Origin: Bradyrhizobium sp.
Lineage (GTDB): Bacteria > Pseudomonadota > Alphaproteobacteria > Rhizobiales > Xanthobacteraceae
Length of the DNA stretch: 16,565 bases
Reading direction: 5' to 3'
Assembly: GCA_028290305.1 (NCBI GenBank)
Contig: JAQGKC010000288.1
Location: forward strand, 1-16,565
A model generated the notes under the pieces. That model made no database searches. It was not told the DNA's origin and saw nothing but the letters and a program-made list of their open reading frames with translations. Positions 7,520-15,286 of the stretch are shown here, piece after piece. The stretch's first letter is position 1. Every line of letters starts with the position of its first letter. The translations under genes and the position numbers were made by a program.

Positions 7520-7527
7520 TATGACTG

Positions 7528-8532
7528 CTAGCTCTTGCGCGCCTGCTGCGGCGGCTCGACGAATTGCACCGGCGTTCCCTTTTTGACGCTTTTGCCCAGC
7601 AATGCGACATCCCAATTGGTCAACCGAACGCAACCGTGCGATTCGGATTTGCTCACCCTGGAAGGGTTGGGCGTGCCGTGGATGCCGTAGCCTTCCGCCG
7701 AGAGACCGATCCAGAACGAACCGGCGGGGTTGTTGGGCCCGGGCTTGATGTCGAACATCTCTTTTGATTTCACGCCCTTGAACTTGTAATCGGGATGATA
7801 GCGATAGTTCGGGTTGGCATCGGTGGTTTCGACTTTCAACGTGCCGCTGGGAGTAGGCTTTTCTTCGCTTCCGACCGTTGCCGGAAAAAATGCGACGAGG
7901 TCGCCGGAGGGCGCGAAGGCCTTGAGCGTCTGACGGTCCTTGTCGACCTCGATCCGGCCGATCTTCAATTTGGCGTCGTTCTTTGGCACGTTGGTGACAA
8001 AGATCGTTTCCCCGGCCTGATCGAATGTTTTGCCGGGGTTCAGGGCCTCGAGCAGGTCTTCGCTCATGTGAAATTTCTCGGCGAGGGCCTCGCGGGGGCT
8101 GGTGTAGCTGAGCGCCGCAAGATCCTTCATCTCTTCCATCTTCGGGGGAAGCTTGTCCAGAAACGGTCCCTTCACGTCGTCCTTGGTGATCTTGTAACCG
8201 GTGATGACGGCATCCGAGCTTGTTGCCGCGAGTGCTTTCCAGACATCGGCCGTCAGGGGCCGGTTCGGAGCGAGGCCCTTGGCGTCGGCGAAGGCTTTCA
8301 GGGCTTTTTGCGCATTCTCGCCGAGTTTGCCGTCGATTTCTCCCGGAGAAAACCGGGCGCGATCCAAAAGAACCTGGGCCTTCACCACCAGTGCGTTGAT
8401 CCGATCCTCGGACGGCGGCTTGGACGCACTGAAGTCCGCGCCGTTGATCGAGGCGGCCTCGACGCCGGCGCCAATTGCGGGTGACGCCAGGCAGGCCCAT
8501 GACAGAAGCACGATCAGGGATGGGCGGATCAT
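7528..8532 (-). CDS. L,D-transpeptidase (YkuD family) with peptidoglycan-binding domain
   Basis: The 334-residue secreted enzyme starts with a signal peptide (residues 1 to about 21, cleavage near AIGA). A PG_binding_1-like domain follows (about 43-103, including GEIDGKLGENAQKALKAF), then a LysM-like segment (about 141-182) and the YkuD catalytic domain (about 190-325). His285 is in GIHGTP, and the signature SHGCVR gives His299, catalytic Cys301 and Arg303. It should form 3-3 cross-links in peptidoglycan or anchor proteins to it in the periplasm. ATG 8532 is preceded by GGGA at good spacing; the frame stays open far upstream but without domain content. It is transcribed towards the small membrane protein gene. 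Confidence 0.92.
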   Translation of the reverse strand: MIRPSLIVLLSWACLASPAIGAGVEAASINGADFSASKPPSEDRINALVVKAQVLLDRARFSPGEIDGKLGENAQKALKAFADAKGLAPNRPLTADVWKALAATSSDAVITGYKITKDDVKGPFLDKLPPKMEEMKDLAALSYTSPREALAEKFHMSEDLLEALNPGKTFDQAGETIFVTNVPKNDAKLKIGRIEVDKDRQTLKAFAPSGDLVAFFPATVGSEEKPTPSGTLKVETTDANPNYRYHPDYKFKGVKSKEMFDIKPGPNNPAGSFWIGLSAEGYGIHGTPNPSRVSKSESHGCVRLTNWDVALLGKSVKKGTPVQFVEPPQQARKS

Positions 8533-8719
8533 CTGGTTTCCCACAGGAACGACGCGGGGCAATAAAGCAGCTGCGGGTGGTAAGTTCCCGCTTGTTCGGT
8601 CGGATGGCCGTATAAACCAGGAAATTATTTCAAATCTTGGGCGCTCGTCCTGGGCGCTCGCGGCAAAAGCCGCGCAGGCTTCAAGGAAGTCGGCCCGACA
8701 AATTAGCCTAATAAGGCAA

Positions 8720-8749
8720 TCGGGCTGACGATGGTCGTGACCAGCCCGA
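8720..8749. repeat. Long imperfect hairpin
   Basis: TCGGGCTG (8720-8727) pairs with CAGCCCGA (8742-8749). Inside the loop, ACGA (8728-8731) can pair with TCGT (8735-8738) to lengthen the stem. On the minus strand it is followed by a T/A-rich stretch (ATTGCCTTATT), so it might back up the terminator of the small secreted protein gene. Confidence 0.4.
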
Positions 8750-8772
8750 CCTCTTCGGCACGACGAAGCGAG

Positions 8773-8798
8773 CGCGCCGACTGATATCAATCGGCGCG
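8773..8798 (-). terminator. Probable terminator of the small secreted protein gene
   Basis: CGCGCCGA (8773-8780) and TCGGCGCG (8791-8798) form a perfect 8-bp stem with loop CTGATATCAA, about 36 bp after the stop of the minus-strand gene at 8834. No U-tract follows. Confidence 0.45.
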
Positions 8799-8833
8799 TG
8801 GCGGCAGCAAAGCCACGTCGCGGCGAGAACGGA

Positions 8834-9067
8834 TCAGTAAGCCACGGGCTCGCAGGGCGCCGGGCCGCTATCCCAGGGCTGGGTGGCAAACGCGCCCACG
8901 CGCGGCGCCGGATAGCAGAGGCGGCCTTCGACATAACGTGCGCCGGGTGCGGCATTGGTGCGCTCGACGAGGTGCCGCGAGCCGGCATGGCTCTCGCGCG
9001 CCATCGCGGGAGCGGCAAACATGGCTGCGGTGACCAGTGCAGCCGACAGAACCCTGAGCTTGGTCAT
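8834..9067 (-). CDS. Small secreted hypothetical protein
   Basis: The 77-residue protein has a clear signal peptide (residues 1-23, cleavage after AMFAAPAMA). The mature part of about 54 residues holds two cysteines (in RLCYP and APCEP) that could form a disulfide, and is rich in Pro, Gly and Ala. ATG 9067 is preceded by GGAG at 8-base spacing, which decides it over an upstream in-frame ATG at 9097. No catalytic motif is visible and I do not recognise a named family; short secreted proteins of this layout recur in Bradyrhizobium-like genomes. It lies alone between the L,D-transpeptidase and the MFS gene, all on the minus strand. Confidence 0.72.
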   Translation of the reverse strand: MTKLRVLSAALVTAAMFAAPAMARESHAGSRHLVERTNAAPGARYVEGRLCYPAPRVGAFATQPWDSGPAPCEPVAY

Positions 9068-9243
9068 TCGGTGTCTCCATTCGGTATGAAAAGCCAAAAA
9101 GCATTTGGCTCCAGCACCGAAATGGAGAGGCGATTGCGCAATTAAAGGATCACACGCTCACGTTCGTTTCAATGTCGCGCGAGCCAGCCGTGTCGTACGA
9201 TCACGAGTTCTCACGCTCATCGCCAAAATTGACGCGACCGACG

Positions 9244-10548
9244 TCAGAAGTCTGTTTTGGCCGAGGCGAAGATGCAGCCGAGCGTGATCAGCGAAGCCGC
9301 GAGCAGGTAATAGCCCACATAGTTGATACCATAGGTCGACTGCAGCCAAGTCGCGATATAGGGCGCGAGCGAAGCGCCAAAGATGCCCGCCAAATTGAAC
9401 GTGATCGAGGATCCGGTATAGCGGACCTGTGTGGGGAATTGCGCGGCCAAGGCGGTGCCCAGAACGCCATAATTCAGTCCGAACACCAGCATGCCCAGAC
9501 CAGTGAAGGCGTAAATCCCGTCAATGCCGGACGTCAGTAGCGGTCCAAGCGCGAAGGAGAGCAGCGCAATAGCGACGACGCTTGCCATCAGCAGCTCATG
9601 CCGGCCGAAGCGGTCGCCCAGCTTGCCGGCGGCAACGGTGGTGATGCCGAACAGCACCGATCCGTAGATCTGCACGCCCAGCGCATGCAGAAAGGAAATT
9701 CCGGCAACCTTCACGCTGTAGGACAGCAGATACGCCGTGCAGAGGTAGAAGAAAACAAAGGTCACCAGCGCCATGAAGGTGGCGAGAAACAGGGCGCGCC
9801 TGTGACGCCGGATCAACTCAAGCGCCGGAACCGAGACGCGCTCCGCCTTCTCGATGGCCTTCTGGAATTCCGGTGTTTCGGTGATCGAGAGCCGCACCCA
9901 TAGACCGATCGCGATCAGCACGATCGATGCAAGAAAAGGCACGCGCCAGCCCCAGCTCAGCAGCGCATCCTGCGAGATGAAATGCAGCAGGCTCCAGAAA
10001 ACGCTCGAAGCGAGAAACAGTCCGAGCGGAGCGCCGAGCTGCGGAAACATCCCATACCAGCTACGCTGTCCCTTGGGGGCATTTTCGGTCGCCAGCAGCA
10101 CCGCGCCACCCCACTCACCGCCCAGGCCAAAACCTTGCCCGAAGCGGCACAGCGCCAGCAGCAGCGGTGCGACGACGCCGATCTGCGCATAGCCCGGCAA
10201 GGCGCCGATCACGACCGTCGAAATCCCCATGGTCAGCAGAGCCGCCACTAGCGTGGCCTTGCGACCGACCCGGTCGCCGAAATGGCCGAACACGATGGCG
10301 CCAATCGGGCGCGCGAAAAATGCGATCGAAAAGGTCGCGAACGATGCCAGAAGCGCGGTCGTCGGATCGCTGCTCGGGAAGAACAGCGTGGGAAACACCA
10401 GCACCGCAGCCGTCGCGTAGACATAGAAATCGAAGAATTCGATCGTGGTGCCGATCATGCTCGCCAACAGCACCCGCGCGGGAGAATTCAATGATGCATC
10501 GAGCCGGCCGGCGGCAAGTGATGGCGAGAGTCTCAGTCCGTCCGTCAT
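9244..10548 (-). CDS. MFS transporter, metabolite:H+ symporter (MHS) family
   Basis: The 434-residue protein has about 12 hydrophobic helices. MHS-type landmarks are IEFFDFYVY in TM1, the loop motif GHFGDRVGRK (about 89-98) and GGEWGGAVLLATENAP (about 143-158), all typical of the KgtP/ProP/ShiA branch that imports organic acids, shikimate or betaines with protons. A second GDRFGR copy lies between helices 8 and 9, as expected of MFS. ATG 10548 is preceded by AAAGG; an in-frame TTG six bases upstream is less likely. The gene lies downstream of, and co-directional with, the PBP-type regulator, so the carrier may import that regulator's ligand or the precursor of the aldehyde oxidised by the neighbouring dehydrogenase. 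The exact substrate is unknown. Confidence 0.9.
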   Translation of the reverse strand: MTDGLRLSPSLAAGRLDASLNSPARVLLASMIGTTIEFFDFYVYATAAVLVFPTLFFPSSDPTTALLASFATFSIAFFARPIGAIVFGHFGDRVGRKATLVAALLTMGISTVVIGALPGYAQIGVVAPLLLALCRFGQGFGLGGEWGGAVLLATENAPKGQRSWYGMFPQLGAPLGLFLASSVFWSLLHFISQDALLSWGWRVPFLASIVLIAIGLWVRLSITETPEFQKAIEKAERVSVPALELIRRHRRALFLATFMALVTFVFFYLCTAYLLSYSVKVAGISFLHALGVQIYGSVLFGITTVAAGKLGDRFGRHELLMASVVAIALLSFALGPLLTSGIDGIYAFTGLGMLVFGLNYGVLGTALAAQFPTQVRYTGSSITFNLAGIFGASLAPYIATWLQSTYGINYVGYYLLAASLITLGCIFASAKTDF

Positions 10549-10713
10549 TCCCAACCTTTCCCAAAGCCGGCAAAGTGAGACGGTATGTTAAAAATTGTCC
10601 AGATACTTTTTGGTGAGTTTTTGGCTCGGCCCGATCAAGTGGCGCTCGGCGCGCCCAGCGATGGATCGGTGGACAAGAGCGGCTGAGCTTCGCTACAGCG
10701 CGTCCCGGTCCGA

Positions 10714-11799
10714 TCAGCCGAAGGCATCGATCTGATTGAGAAACTCCTTGACGGTGTGGACCGCGCCCATGTTGGTGGCCTTGTATCCGGGCAGGGCCGC
10801 CACGGCCTTGTGAAACTCACTGCCTTTCATGATATCGAGCACGCGCCGCATCGGTTCGGTTTCCAGAAAGGTCCGCCGGCAGACGAAGAAATAATCTTCG
10901 GTCAGCATGCGAATGAACTCGAGCCCAAATTGGCGTGCGGCCGCCTCGACGCCGAAGCACACGTCCGCCATGCCGCTGGCTACATAGGCCGCGACGGCTG
11001 CATGGGTGAATTCGATCTGCTGGGCGCCATTGATCCGCGTCTCGTCGATCCCGTGCAGGGCCAGGAGTTGGTCGAACAGCAGGCGTGTTCCCGAATCGTG
11101 ATCGCGGTTGACGAAGCGGGCTTCCTTGTCCGCGACGTCCTTCAGCGAGCTGATCTTGAGCGGGTTGCCCCGCTTGACCATCAGCCCCATCTCGCGCGTG
11201 ACGAAACTGATCACGCAATCCTGGCGCGGATCGAGCCATTCCTTACAGGCCTTGATGCCCTGCGCGCGAATCTCCCCACGCGGCAGATGAACGCCGGAAA
11301 GATCGCACGCGCCTTGCGCCAGTGACACCAGTGAATGCTGATTGCTGACATAGCGCAGATCGACGCCGATGCCGGGCTCGCGATCAAGCAGCTCGCGCAA
11401 TTTCGAGACCGCGAAGCCGTGACTGGCGTGAACGCGGATGACCGACGGCCGTTGCTGCAGGAACGGCTTGATCTCGGTGGCCAACTCCTGCGCGAGATTT
11501 TCGAGCTGGGGTCCGAGCCGCGCCTGCATGCGTTCGCCGGCCCAGACCAGTTTCTCTCCGAATGCCGTGAGCTTGGAACCCTTGCCGCGCTGGGTTTCGA
11601 CCAGCGGCACCGCGAAAAACTCCGACCATCGCTCGATCAGGTTCCAGACGTGCCGATAAGAGAGGTGAGCGTCGGTGGCTGCGCTGGAGATCTTTCCGCT
11701 TTTGCGGATCTCGTTGAGCACATTGAGCATGACCGTCACGCTTTGCGCGCTGCCTTCCTTCTGGAATCGCCAGACGGTCTCGATCTCGATCTGCAGCAT
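10714..11799 (-). CDS. Transcriptional regulator: ModE-like winged HTH fused to a PBP-like ligand-binding domain
   Basis: The 361-residue protein has an N-terminal ModE/LysR-like winged HTH (about 25-90, with LSYRHVWNLIERW as recognition region and GSKLTAFGEKL as wing) and a PBP_like domain (about 117-345). The latter carries NRDHDSGTRLLFDQLL (231-246) and FTHAAVAAYVASGMADV (264-280), characteristic of the COG1910-type molybdate/tungstate-binding-like fold. It probably senses an anion or small organic acid and controls the divergent aldehyde dehydrogenase and/or the downstream MFS gene. ATG 11799 has only a weak ribosome site. Although the HTH resembles ModE, no Mop domain is present, so molybdate sensing should not be assumed. 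Confidence 0.87.
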   Translation of the reverse strand: MLQIEIETVWRFQKEGSAQSVTVMLNVLNEIRKSGKISSAATDAHLSYRHVWNLIERWSEFFAVPLVETQRGKGSKLTAFGEKLVWAGERMQARLGPQLENLAQELATEIKPFLQQRPSVIRVHASHGFAVSKLRELLDREPGIGVDLRYVSNQHSLVSLAQGACDLSGVHLPRGEIRAQGIKACKEWLDPRQDCVISFVTREMGLMVKRGNPLKISSLKDVADKEARFVNRDHDSGTRLLFDQLLALHGIDETRINGAQQIEFTHAAVAAYVASGMADVCFGVEAAARQFGLEFIRMLTEDYFFVCRRTFLETEPMRRVLDIMKGSEFHKAVAALPGYKATNMGAVHTVKEFLNQIDAFG

Positions 11800-11813
11800 G
11801 TTCGCGACCAGGT

Positions 11814-11831
11814 TATGAAATTAAGTTCATA
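11814..11831. promoter_or_regulatory. 18-bp palindrome in the divergent promoter region, candidate operator
   Basis: TATGAA (11814-11819) and TTCATA (11826-11831) form a perfect 6-bp inverted repeat around ATTAAG. It lies 15 bp from the regulator start in a markedly AT-rich 118-bp gap shared by the divergent regulator and dehydrogenase genes. A second small dyad, AATAT-C-ATATT, is at 11855-11865. Autoregulation plus control of the dehydrogenase is the natural reading, but the site is inferred. Confidence 0.45.
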
Positions 11832-11917
11832 TTACAGTGAAAGCATAGGCACGGAATATCATATTTACCATCGGAAATTCTCTCTTACCTTTGGTCATAA
11901 GACTCGGAGGAAATATG

Positions 11918-13405
11918 ATGTCAGTTGCATATGACTGCCCTGCGCAATCGGCCGCTGCAGAATTTCTGGCGCGGCCTCAACAACTGCTGATCGATGGCCG
12001 GCGCGTTGCCTCGGTCTCGGGACGGACCTTCCAGTCCTTGAACCCCGCGACCGAGCAGGTCATCGCCACCATCGCCGAAGGCAATGCGGAGGATGTGGAT
12101 CGTGCCGTAGCCGCGGCGCGCCGTGCCTTTGAAGGTCCGTGGCGGACGATGCGTGCCGCGGAACGCGGTCATATCCTGCTGAAATGGGCGGAACTGCTGA
12201 AAAAGCACATCGACGAAATCGTGGAGCTTGAGAGTCTCGATGCGGGCAAGCCGATCGCCGCAGTGTTCCGGCAGGATTTTCCCGCAGCCGTGGACACGCT
12301 GATCTATTATGCAGGCTGGGCCGACAAGATCAGCGGCGAGGTCATATCGACCCGCGACGATGCGCTGACCTACACGGTGCGCGAGCCGGTCGGCGTCGTG
12401 GCCGCGATCGTGCCATGGAATTTTCCGCTGATGATCGGGATGTGGAAGCTTGCGCCCGCCTTGGCATGTGGCTGCACCGTGGTCATGAAGCCGGCGGAAC
12501 TGACGTCCTTGTCGGCGCTGCGCATCGGCGAACTGGCGCTGGAAGCCGGTCTGCCGCCGGGCGTGCTCAACATCGTGCCCGGACCGGGCCGCACCGTCGG
12601 CGAGGCGCTTGTCAACCATCCCGATGTCGACAAGGTCACCTTTACCGGATCGCCCGGCGTTGGCCGGGGAATCATGAAGGGCGCCGCCGGCAATTTCAAG
12701 CGCGTCTCCCTCGAGCTCGGCGGCAAGTCCGCCAACGTCATCTTTGACGATGCCGATCTCGATGCGGCCTGCAAGGCGGCCGCAGCGGGCATCTTCTTCA
12801 ATGCCGGGCAGGTGTGTTCCGCGGGCTCACGGGTGCTGGTTCAGGAGAAGGCCTACGACGAGGTGGTCGAGCGGCTCACCGCGCGGGCCAAATCCATCCG
12901 GATGGGGGATCCGTCGGATCGCGCAACAGCGCTCGGACCGGTGATCTCGGAAAAGCAGATGAAGTCGATCCTCGGCTATGTGGACATCGGCCAAAAGGAG
13001 GGCGCCTCGCTGATGACCGGCGGCGAGCGGATCGGAAGCCGCGGCTACTTCATCAGCCCGGCGGTGTTCGCCAATGTGAGACACGAGATGCGGATTTCGC
13101 AGGAAGAGATCTTTGGACCCGTCGTCAGCGTCATCAAGTTCAAGGACGAGGCCGACGCGCTCAGAAAAGCCAACGGCACGGCCTATAGCCTGGCGGCAGG
13201 CGTCTGGAGCCGCGACATGGGACGCGTGCAGCGCTTTGCCAAGCGGGCGAGGGCGGGCACCGTCTGGATCAACACGTTTGGCTATACCGACGTGCGATTG
13301 CCATGGGGCGGTGAACGCGATTCCGGCCTTGGCCGGGAGCACGGCACGGCGGCGATCGAGAACCTCACCGAACCGAAGGCGGTCTGGATGAATCTCAACG
13401 TCTGA
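11918..13405 (+). CDS. NAD(P)-dependent aldehyde dehydrogenase
   Basis: The 495-residue enzyme has full ALDH-superfamily motifs. These are PWNFPL with Asn168, the Rossmann part GCTVVMKPAELT, FTGSPGVGRGI, general base Glu266 in LELGGKSANV, catalytic Cys300 in NAGQVCSAGSR, and EEIFGP (396-401) for NAD ribose binding. It oxidises an aldehyde to the carboxylic acid in the cytoplasm. The pattern is closest to the betaine/aminobutyraldehyde-type (PuuC/BetB-like) group, but substrate cannot be fixed. GGAGG at 11906-11910 fits ATG 11918 (7 bases) better than ATG 11915. It is divergent from the ligand-sensing regulator, which probably controls it. The next plus-strand gene is 427 bp away. Confidence 0.93.
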   Translation: MSVAYDCPAQSAAAEFLARPQQLLIDGRRVASVSGRTFQSLNPATEQVIATIAEGNAEDVDRAVAAARRAFEGPWRTMRAAERGHILLKWAELLKKHIDEIVELESLDAGKPIAAVFRQDFPAAVDTLIYYAGWADKISGEVISTRDDALTYTVREPVGVVAAIVPWNFPLMIGMWKLAPALACGCTVVMKPAELTSLSALRIGELALEAGLPPGVLNIVPGPGRTVGEALVNHPDVDKVTFTGSPGVGRGIMKGAAGNFKRVSLELGGKSANVIFDDADLDAACKAAAAGIFFNAGQVCSAGSRVLVQEKAYDEVVERLTARAKSIRMGDPSDRATALGPVISEKQMKSILGYVDIGQKEGASLMTGGERIGSRGYFISPAVFANVRHEMRISQEEIFGPVVSVIKFKDEADALRKANGTAYSLAAGVWSRDMGRVQRFAKRARAGTVWINTFGYTDVRLPWGGERDSGLGREHGTAAIENLTEPKAVWMNLNV

Positions 13406-13430
13406 TCGCGCCGCGCCCGCGCGCATGAAT

Positions 13431-13462
13431 CGACACCGGACGCACATGCGGGTCCGGCGTCG
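13431..13462 (+). terminator. Hairpin terminator after the aldehyde dehydrogenase
   Basis: CGAC and CCGGAC (13431-13434, 13436-13441) pair with GTCCGG and GTCG (13452-13457, 13459-13462), with one A/C mismatch and a 10-nt loop. It begins 26 bp after the dehydrogenase stop. No T-tract follows. Confidence 0.55.
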
Positions 13463-13566
13463 CGGTAACCACTATATTCAGTTAAATATCACGATACCGG
13501 ATATCCTGCAGGTCTGGACGATAGCCAGCCTTTGGCGTTTTGAGGTGCCGTAACTTGACGGCAACC

Positions 13567-13626
13567 GCGGCCCCTCGAACGAGGCGGCCGCTGTCAATTC
13601 GGCCGATCGGCTGACGCCGCCGATCG
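13567..13626. repeat. Pair of strong hairpins
   Basis: GCGGCC-CCTCG (13567-13577) folds on CGAGG-c-GGCCGC (13580-13591) with a tiny loop and one bulged C. CGATCGGC (13604-13611) pairs perfectly with GCCGATCG (13619-13626) around a 7-nt loop. Neither is followed by a T-tract. They may be a REP-like element or part of a small RNA. Confidence 0.5.
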
Positions 13627-13780
13627 AACCGCAATAAGCTTGCAGCGAACTGCGTCAACTCGCGCGCCAACGATGCGGCGTTTCCAACAGCCGAGCCTTG
13701 CATCGCGCGCAGAACCTGAATTACTGTCGATCAGCGCGAGCATTTAGCTGAGTAGGTCAGCATCACTGGCAGGCCTGCAG

Positions 13781-13804
13781 CGCCATAAATCTGGAACGCC
13801 ATAA
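13781..13804 (+). promoter_or_regulatory. CGCCATAA direct repeat upstream of the S8 protease
   Basis: CGCCATAA occurs at 13781-13788 and 13797-13804, 16 bp apart and 29-52 bp before the protease ATG. The placement suits a regulator-binding site or promoter element. No known binding consensus is recognised. Confidence 0.3.
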
Positions 13805-13832
13805 TTTAGTTCATTTCAGACGGAGCACGAAG

Positions 13833-15263
13833 ATGTCGACATCCAGTGTTGAAGAGACCGTTGCTGCGATCGGCTACGCCAAGGTGATTGTTTCCCTAAA
13901 GGAGATTCCTTCCTTTGCCGCGACCACGGCCGCGCAGACGGAAGGCTCGATCGAGCGGCATTTCATCATCCCGAACGAGGCGCAGGCCGAAAGCCTTGCC
14001 TTCTCGGCGAGCCGCGCCGCCAGCCGCAAATTCAAGCCGACGCAGCCGCCGATATCGCGCCGCGTGCGCGTCTATCCGCATCTTGGTCTGGCTGTCGGTT
14101 ATGTTGACAAAGGAGGGCTCGCCTCGCTGGCGGCGGATCCGCAGGTTGGAAAGGTCGACAAGGCGCCGGAGCTCAGCCTGATCCGTCCGGTCCGGGCTCA
14201 GCCGGCGAAACTCGGCATGGACACGAGCTGGGGTATCACGCGACTGAAGGCCGATCGCCTGTGGGCAGCAGGCTTTACCGGCAAGGGCGTGCTGGTTGGC
14301 CACATTGATACCGGCGTCGATGGCGCGCATCCCGCGTTGGCCGGCGCGATCGGAAAGTTTGCGGAATTCGATATGGCCGGCAACCAGGTGCCGAACGCCA
14401 AGCCATCCGACAGCGGTGAACACGGCACGCACACGGCGGGCACCATCGCCGGGCGCGGCGGCGCAAGAGGCGCGTTTGGCATGGCCCCCGAAGCCCAGCT
14501 CGCAAGCGCCATGGTGATCGAGGGCGGCCAGGTGATCGACCGGATTCTCGCCGGGATGGATTGGGTGATCGGCGAAGGGGCGCGCATCATGAGCATGTCG
14601 CTCGGCCTGCGCGGCTACACGCCTGCGTTCCAGTCCGTGATCGATGCGTTGCGTGCGGCCAACGTCCTTCCGGTGATTGCAGTGGGCAATGAAGGCCCGC
14701 TGACCAGCCGTTCGCCCGGCAACTACGCCAATGTGCTGTCGATCGGAGCGATCGATTCCAACGATCAGGTAGCCGACTTCTCCAGCAGCCAGCAATTCGA
14801 TCGGCCCGTCAATCCGCTCTGCCCGAGCGTGGTGGCGCCGGGCGTGGATATCCTGTCGTGCGTTCCCGGTGGCAAGTACAAGATCATGGACGGCACCTCG
14901 ATGGCGACACCCCATATCGCAGGCCTTGCCGCCCTGCTGTTGCAGGCCCAGCCGACGGCAAGCGCCAACGATCTGGAGAAGGCGATCGTCGGGTCGTGTT
15001 CGCTGCCGGCCAGCATTCCCGAGGCCCGCGGTAATCACGGCGTGCCGGATGCGGTGCGGGCTTTCGAACTTCTGACCGGAACGCAGTTGCCGAGTGCGGT
15101 CGCGGCCCTTGCGATGCCACGCAGACGGCCCCCGCGACGGAGCGTTCGGGAAAAAATGCCGGTGCGGACCAAGGCCGGTCAGCCGGTCAAGGAGGCCGGC
15201 GGGCGATCCGGTGTTGCTGCCTCGGCAGGAAAAGGGAGCGCATCGAAACGAAAGCGCCGTTGA
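13833..15263 (+). CDS. Subtilisin-like serine protease (S8 family), no signal peptide, basic C-terminal tail
   Basis: The 476-residue protein has the S8 catalytic triad and oxyanion residue: Asp159 in HIDTGVDGAHPAL, His197 in GEHGTHTAGTIAG, Asn286 in AVGNEGP and Ser356 in DGTSMATPHIAG. Residues about 15-118 resemble an I9-type propeptide (strand KVIVSLK, then VRVYPHLGLAVGYV, a helix, then VGKVDKAPEL). The N-terminus has no signal peptide or Tat motif, so the enzyme appears cytoplasmic or leaves by a non-classical route. The last 50 residues are low-complexity and strongly basic (RRRPPRRS, ending KRKRR), suggesting nucleic-acid, membrane or secretion-partner binding. ATG 13833 has CGGAG 8-9 bases upstream. 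A small co-directional gene 111 bp downstream encodes a possible inhibitor or chaperone. Confidence 0.9.
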   Translation: MSTSSVEETVAAIGYAKVIVSLKEIPSFAATTAAQTEGSIERHFIIPNEAQAESLAFSASRAASRKFKPTQPPISRRVRVYPHLGLAVGYVDKGGLASLAADPQVGKVDKAPELSLIRPVRAQPAKLGMDTSWGITRLKADRLWAAGFTGKGVLVGHIDTGVDGAHPALAGAIGKFAEFDMAGNQVPNAKPSDSGEHGTHTAGTIAGRGGARGAFGMAPEAQLASAMVIEGGQVIDRILAGMDWVIGEGARIMSMSLGLRGYTPAFQSVIDALRAANVLPVIAVGNEGPLTSRSPGNYANVLSIGAIDSNDQVADFSSSQQFDRPVNPLCPSVVAPGVDILSCVPGGKYKIMDGTSMATPHIAGLAALLLQAQPTASANDLEKAIVGSCSLPASIPEARGNHGVPDAVRAFELLTGTQLPSAVAALAMPRRRPPRRSVREKMPVRTKAGQPVKEAGGRSGVAASAGKGSASKRKRR

Positions 15264-15286
15264 TCGGACGGTATTTGCGACGCCTG

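Larger units (their letters stand above)
8533..8833. other. Intergenic region with several hairpins
   Basis: About 300 bp between two minus-strand genes with no credible coding frame. It contains a short direct repeat GGGCGCTCG (8639 and 8652), the hairpin CGCGGC-AAAA-GCCGCG (8659-8674), an 8-bp-stem hairpin at 8720-8749 and the probable terminator hairpin at 8773-8798. The L,D-transpeptidase promoter must lie in its left part (an AT-rich stretch around 8615-8640), but no convincing -35/-10 pair stands out. Confidence 0.6.
13406..13832. other. Structured intergenic region before the S8 protease
   Basis: It contains the dehydrogenase terminator (13431-13462), two strong hairpins (13567-13591 and 13604-13626) and a direct repeat CGCCATAA (13781 and 13797). 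A 73-codon minus-strand frame (13482-13703) crosses the hairpins but has no convincing ribosome site or domain, so I do not call it. The protease promoter should lie in the AT-richer 13730-13820 segment. Confidence 0.6.

Noticed and set aside
7184..8500. 438-codon minus-strand frame across the L,D-transpeptidase and membrane protein genes
   Set aside because: It is a frame-shifted shadow of the L,D-transpeptidase, Arg/Gly/Ser-rich and without motifs.
11840..11866. Sigma-54-like element before the aldehyde dehydrogenase (GGCACGG)
   Set aside because: The -12 TTGC element is missing at the required spacing.
13482..13703. 73-codon minus-strand frame in the gene-free interval
   Set aside because: Composition is tolerable, but it runs through two strong hairpins, has no convincing ribosome site and matches no family I know.
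13896..15038. 380-codon minus-strand frame opposite the S8 protease
   Set aside because: The plus strand carries the full catalytic triad; the antisense frame is His/Arg-rich shadow text.
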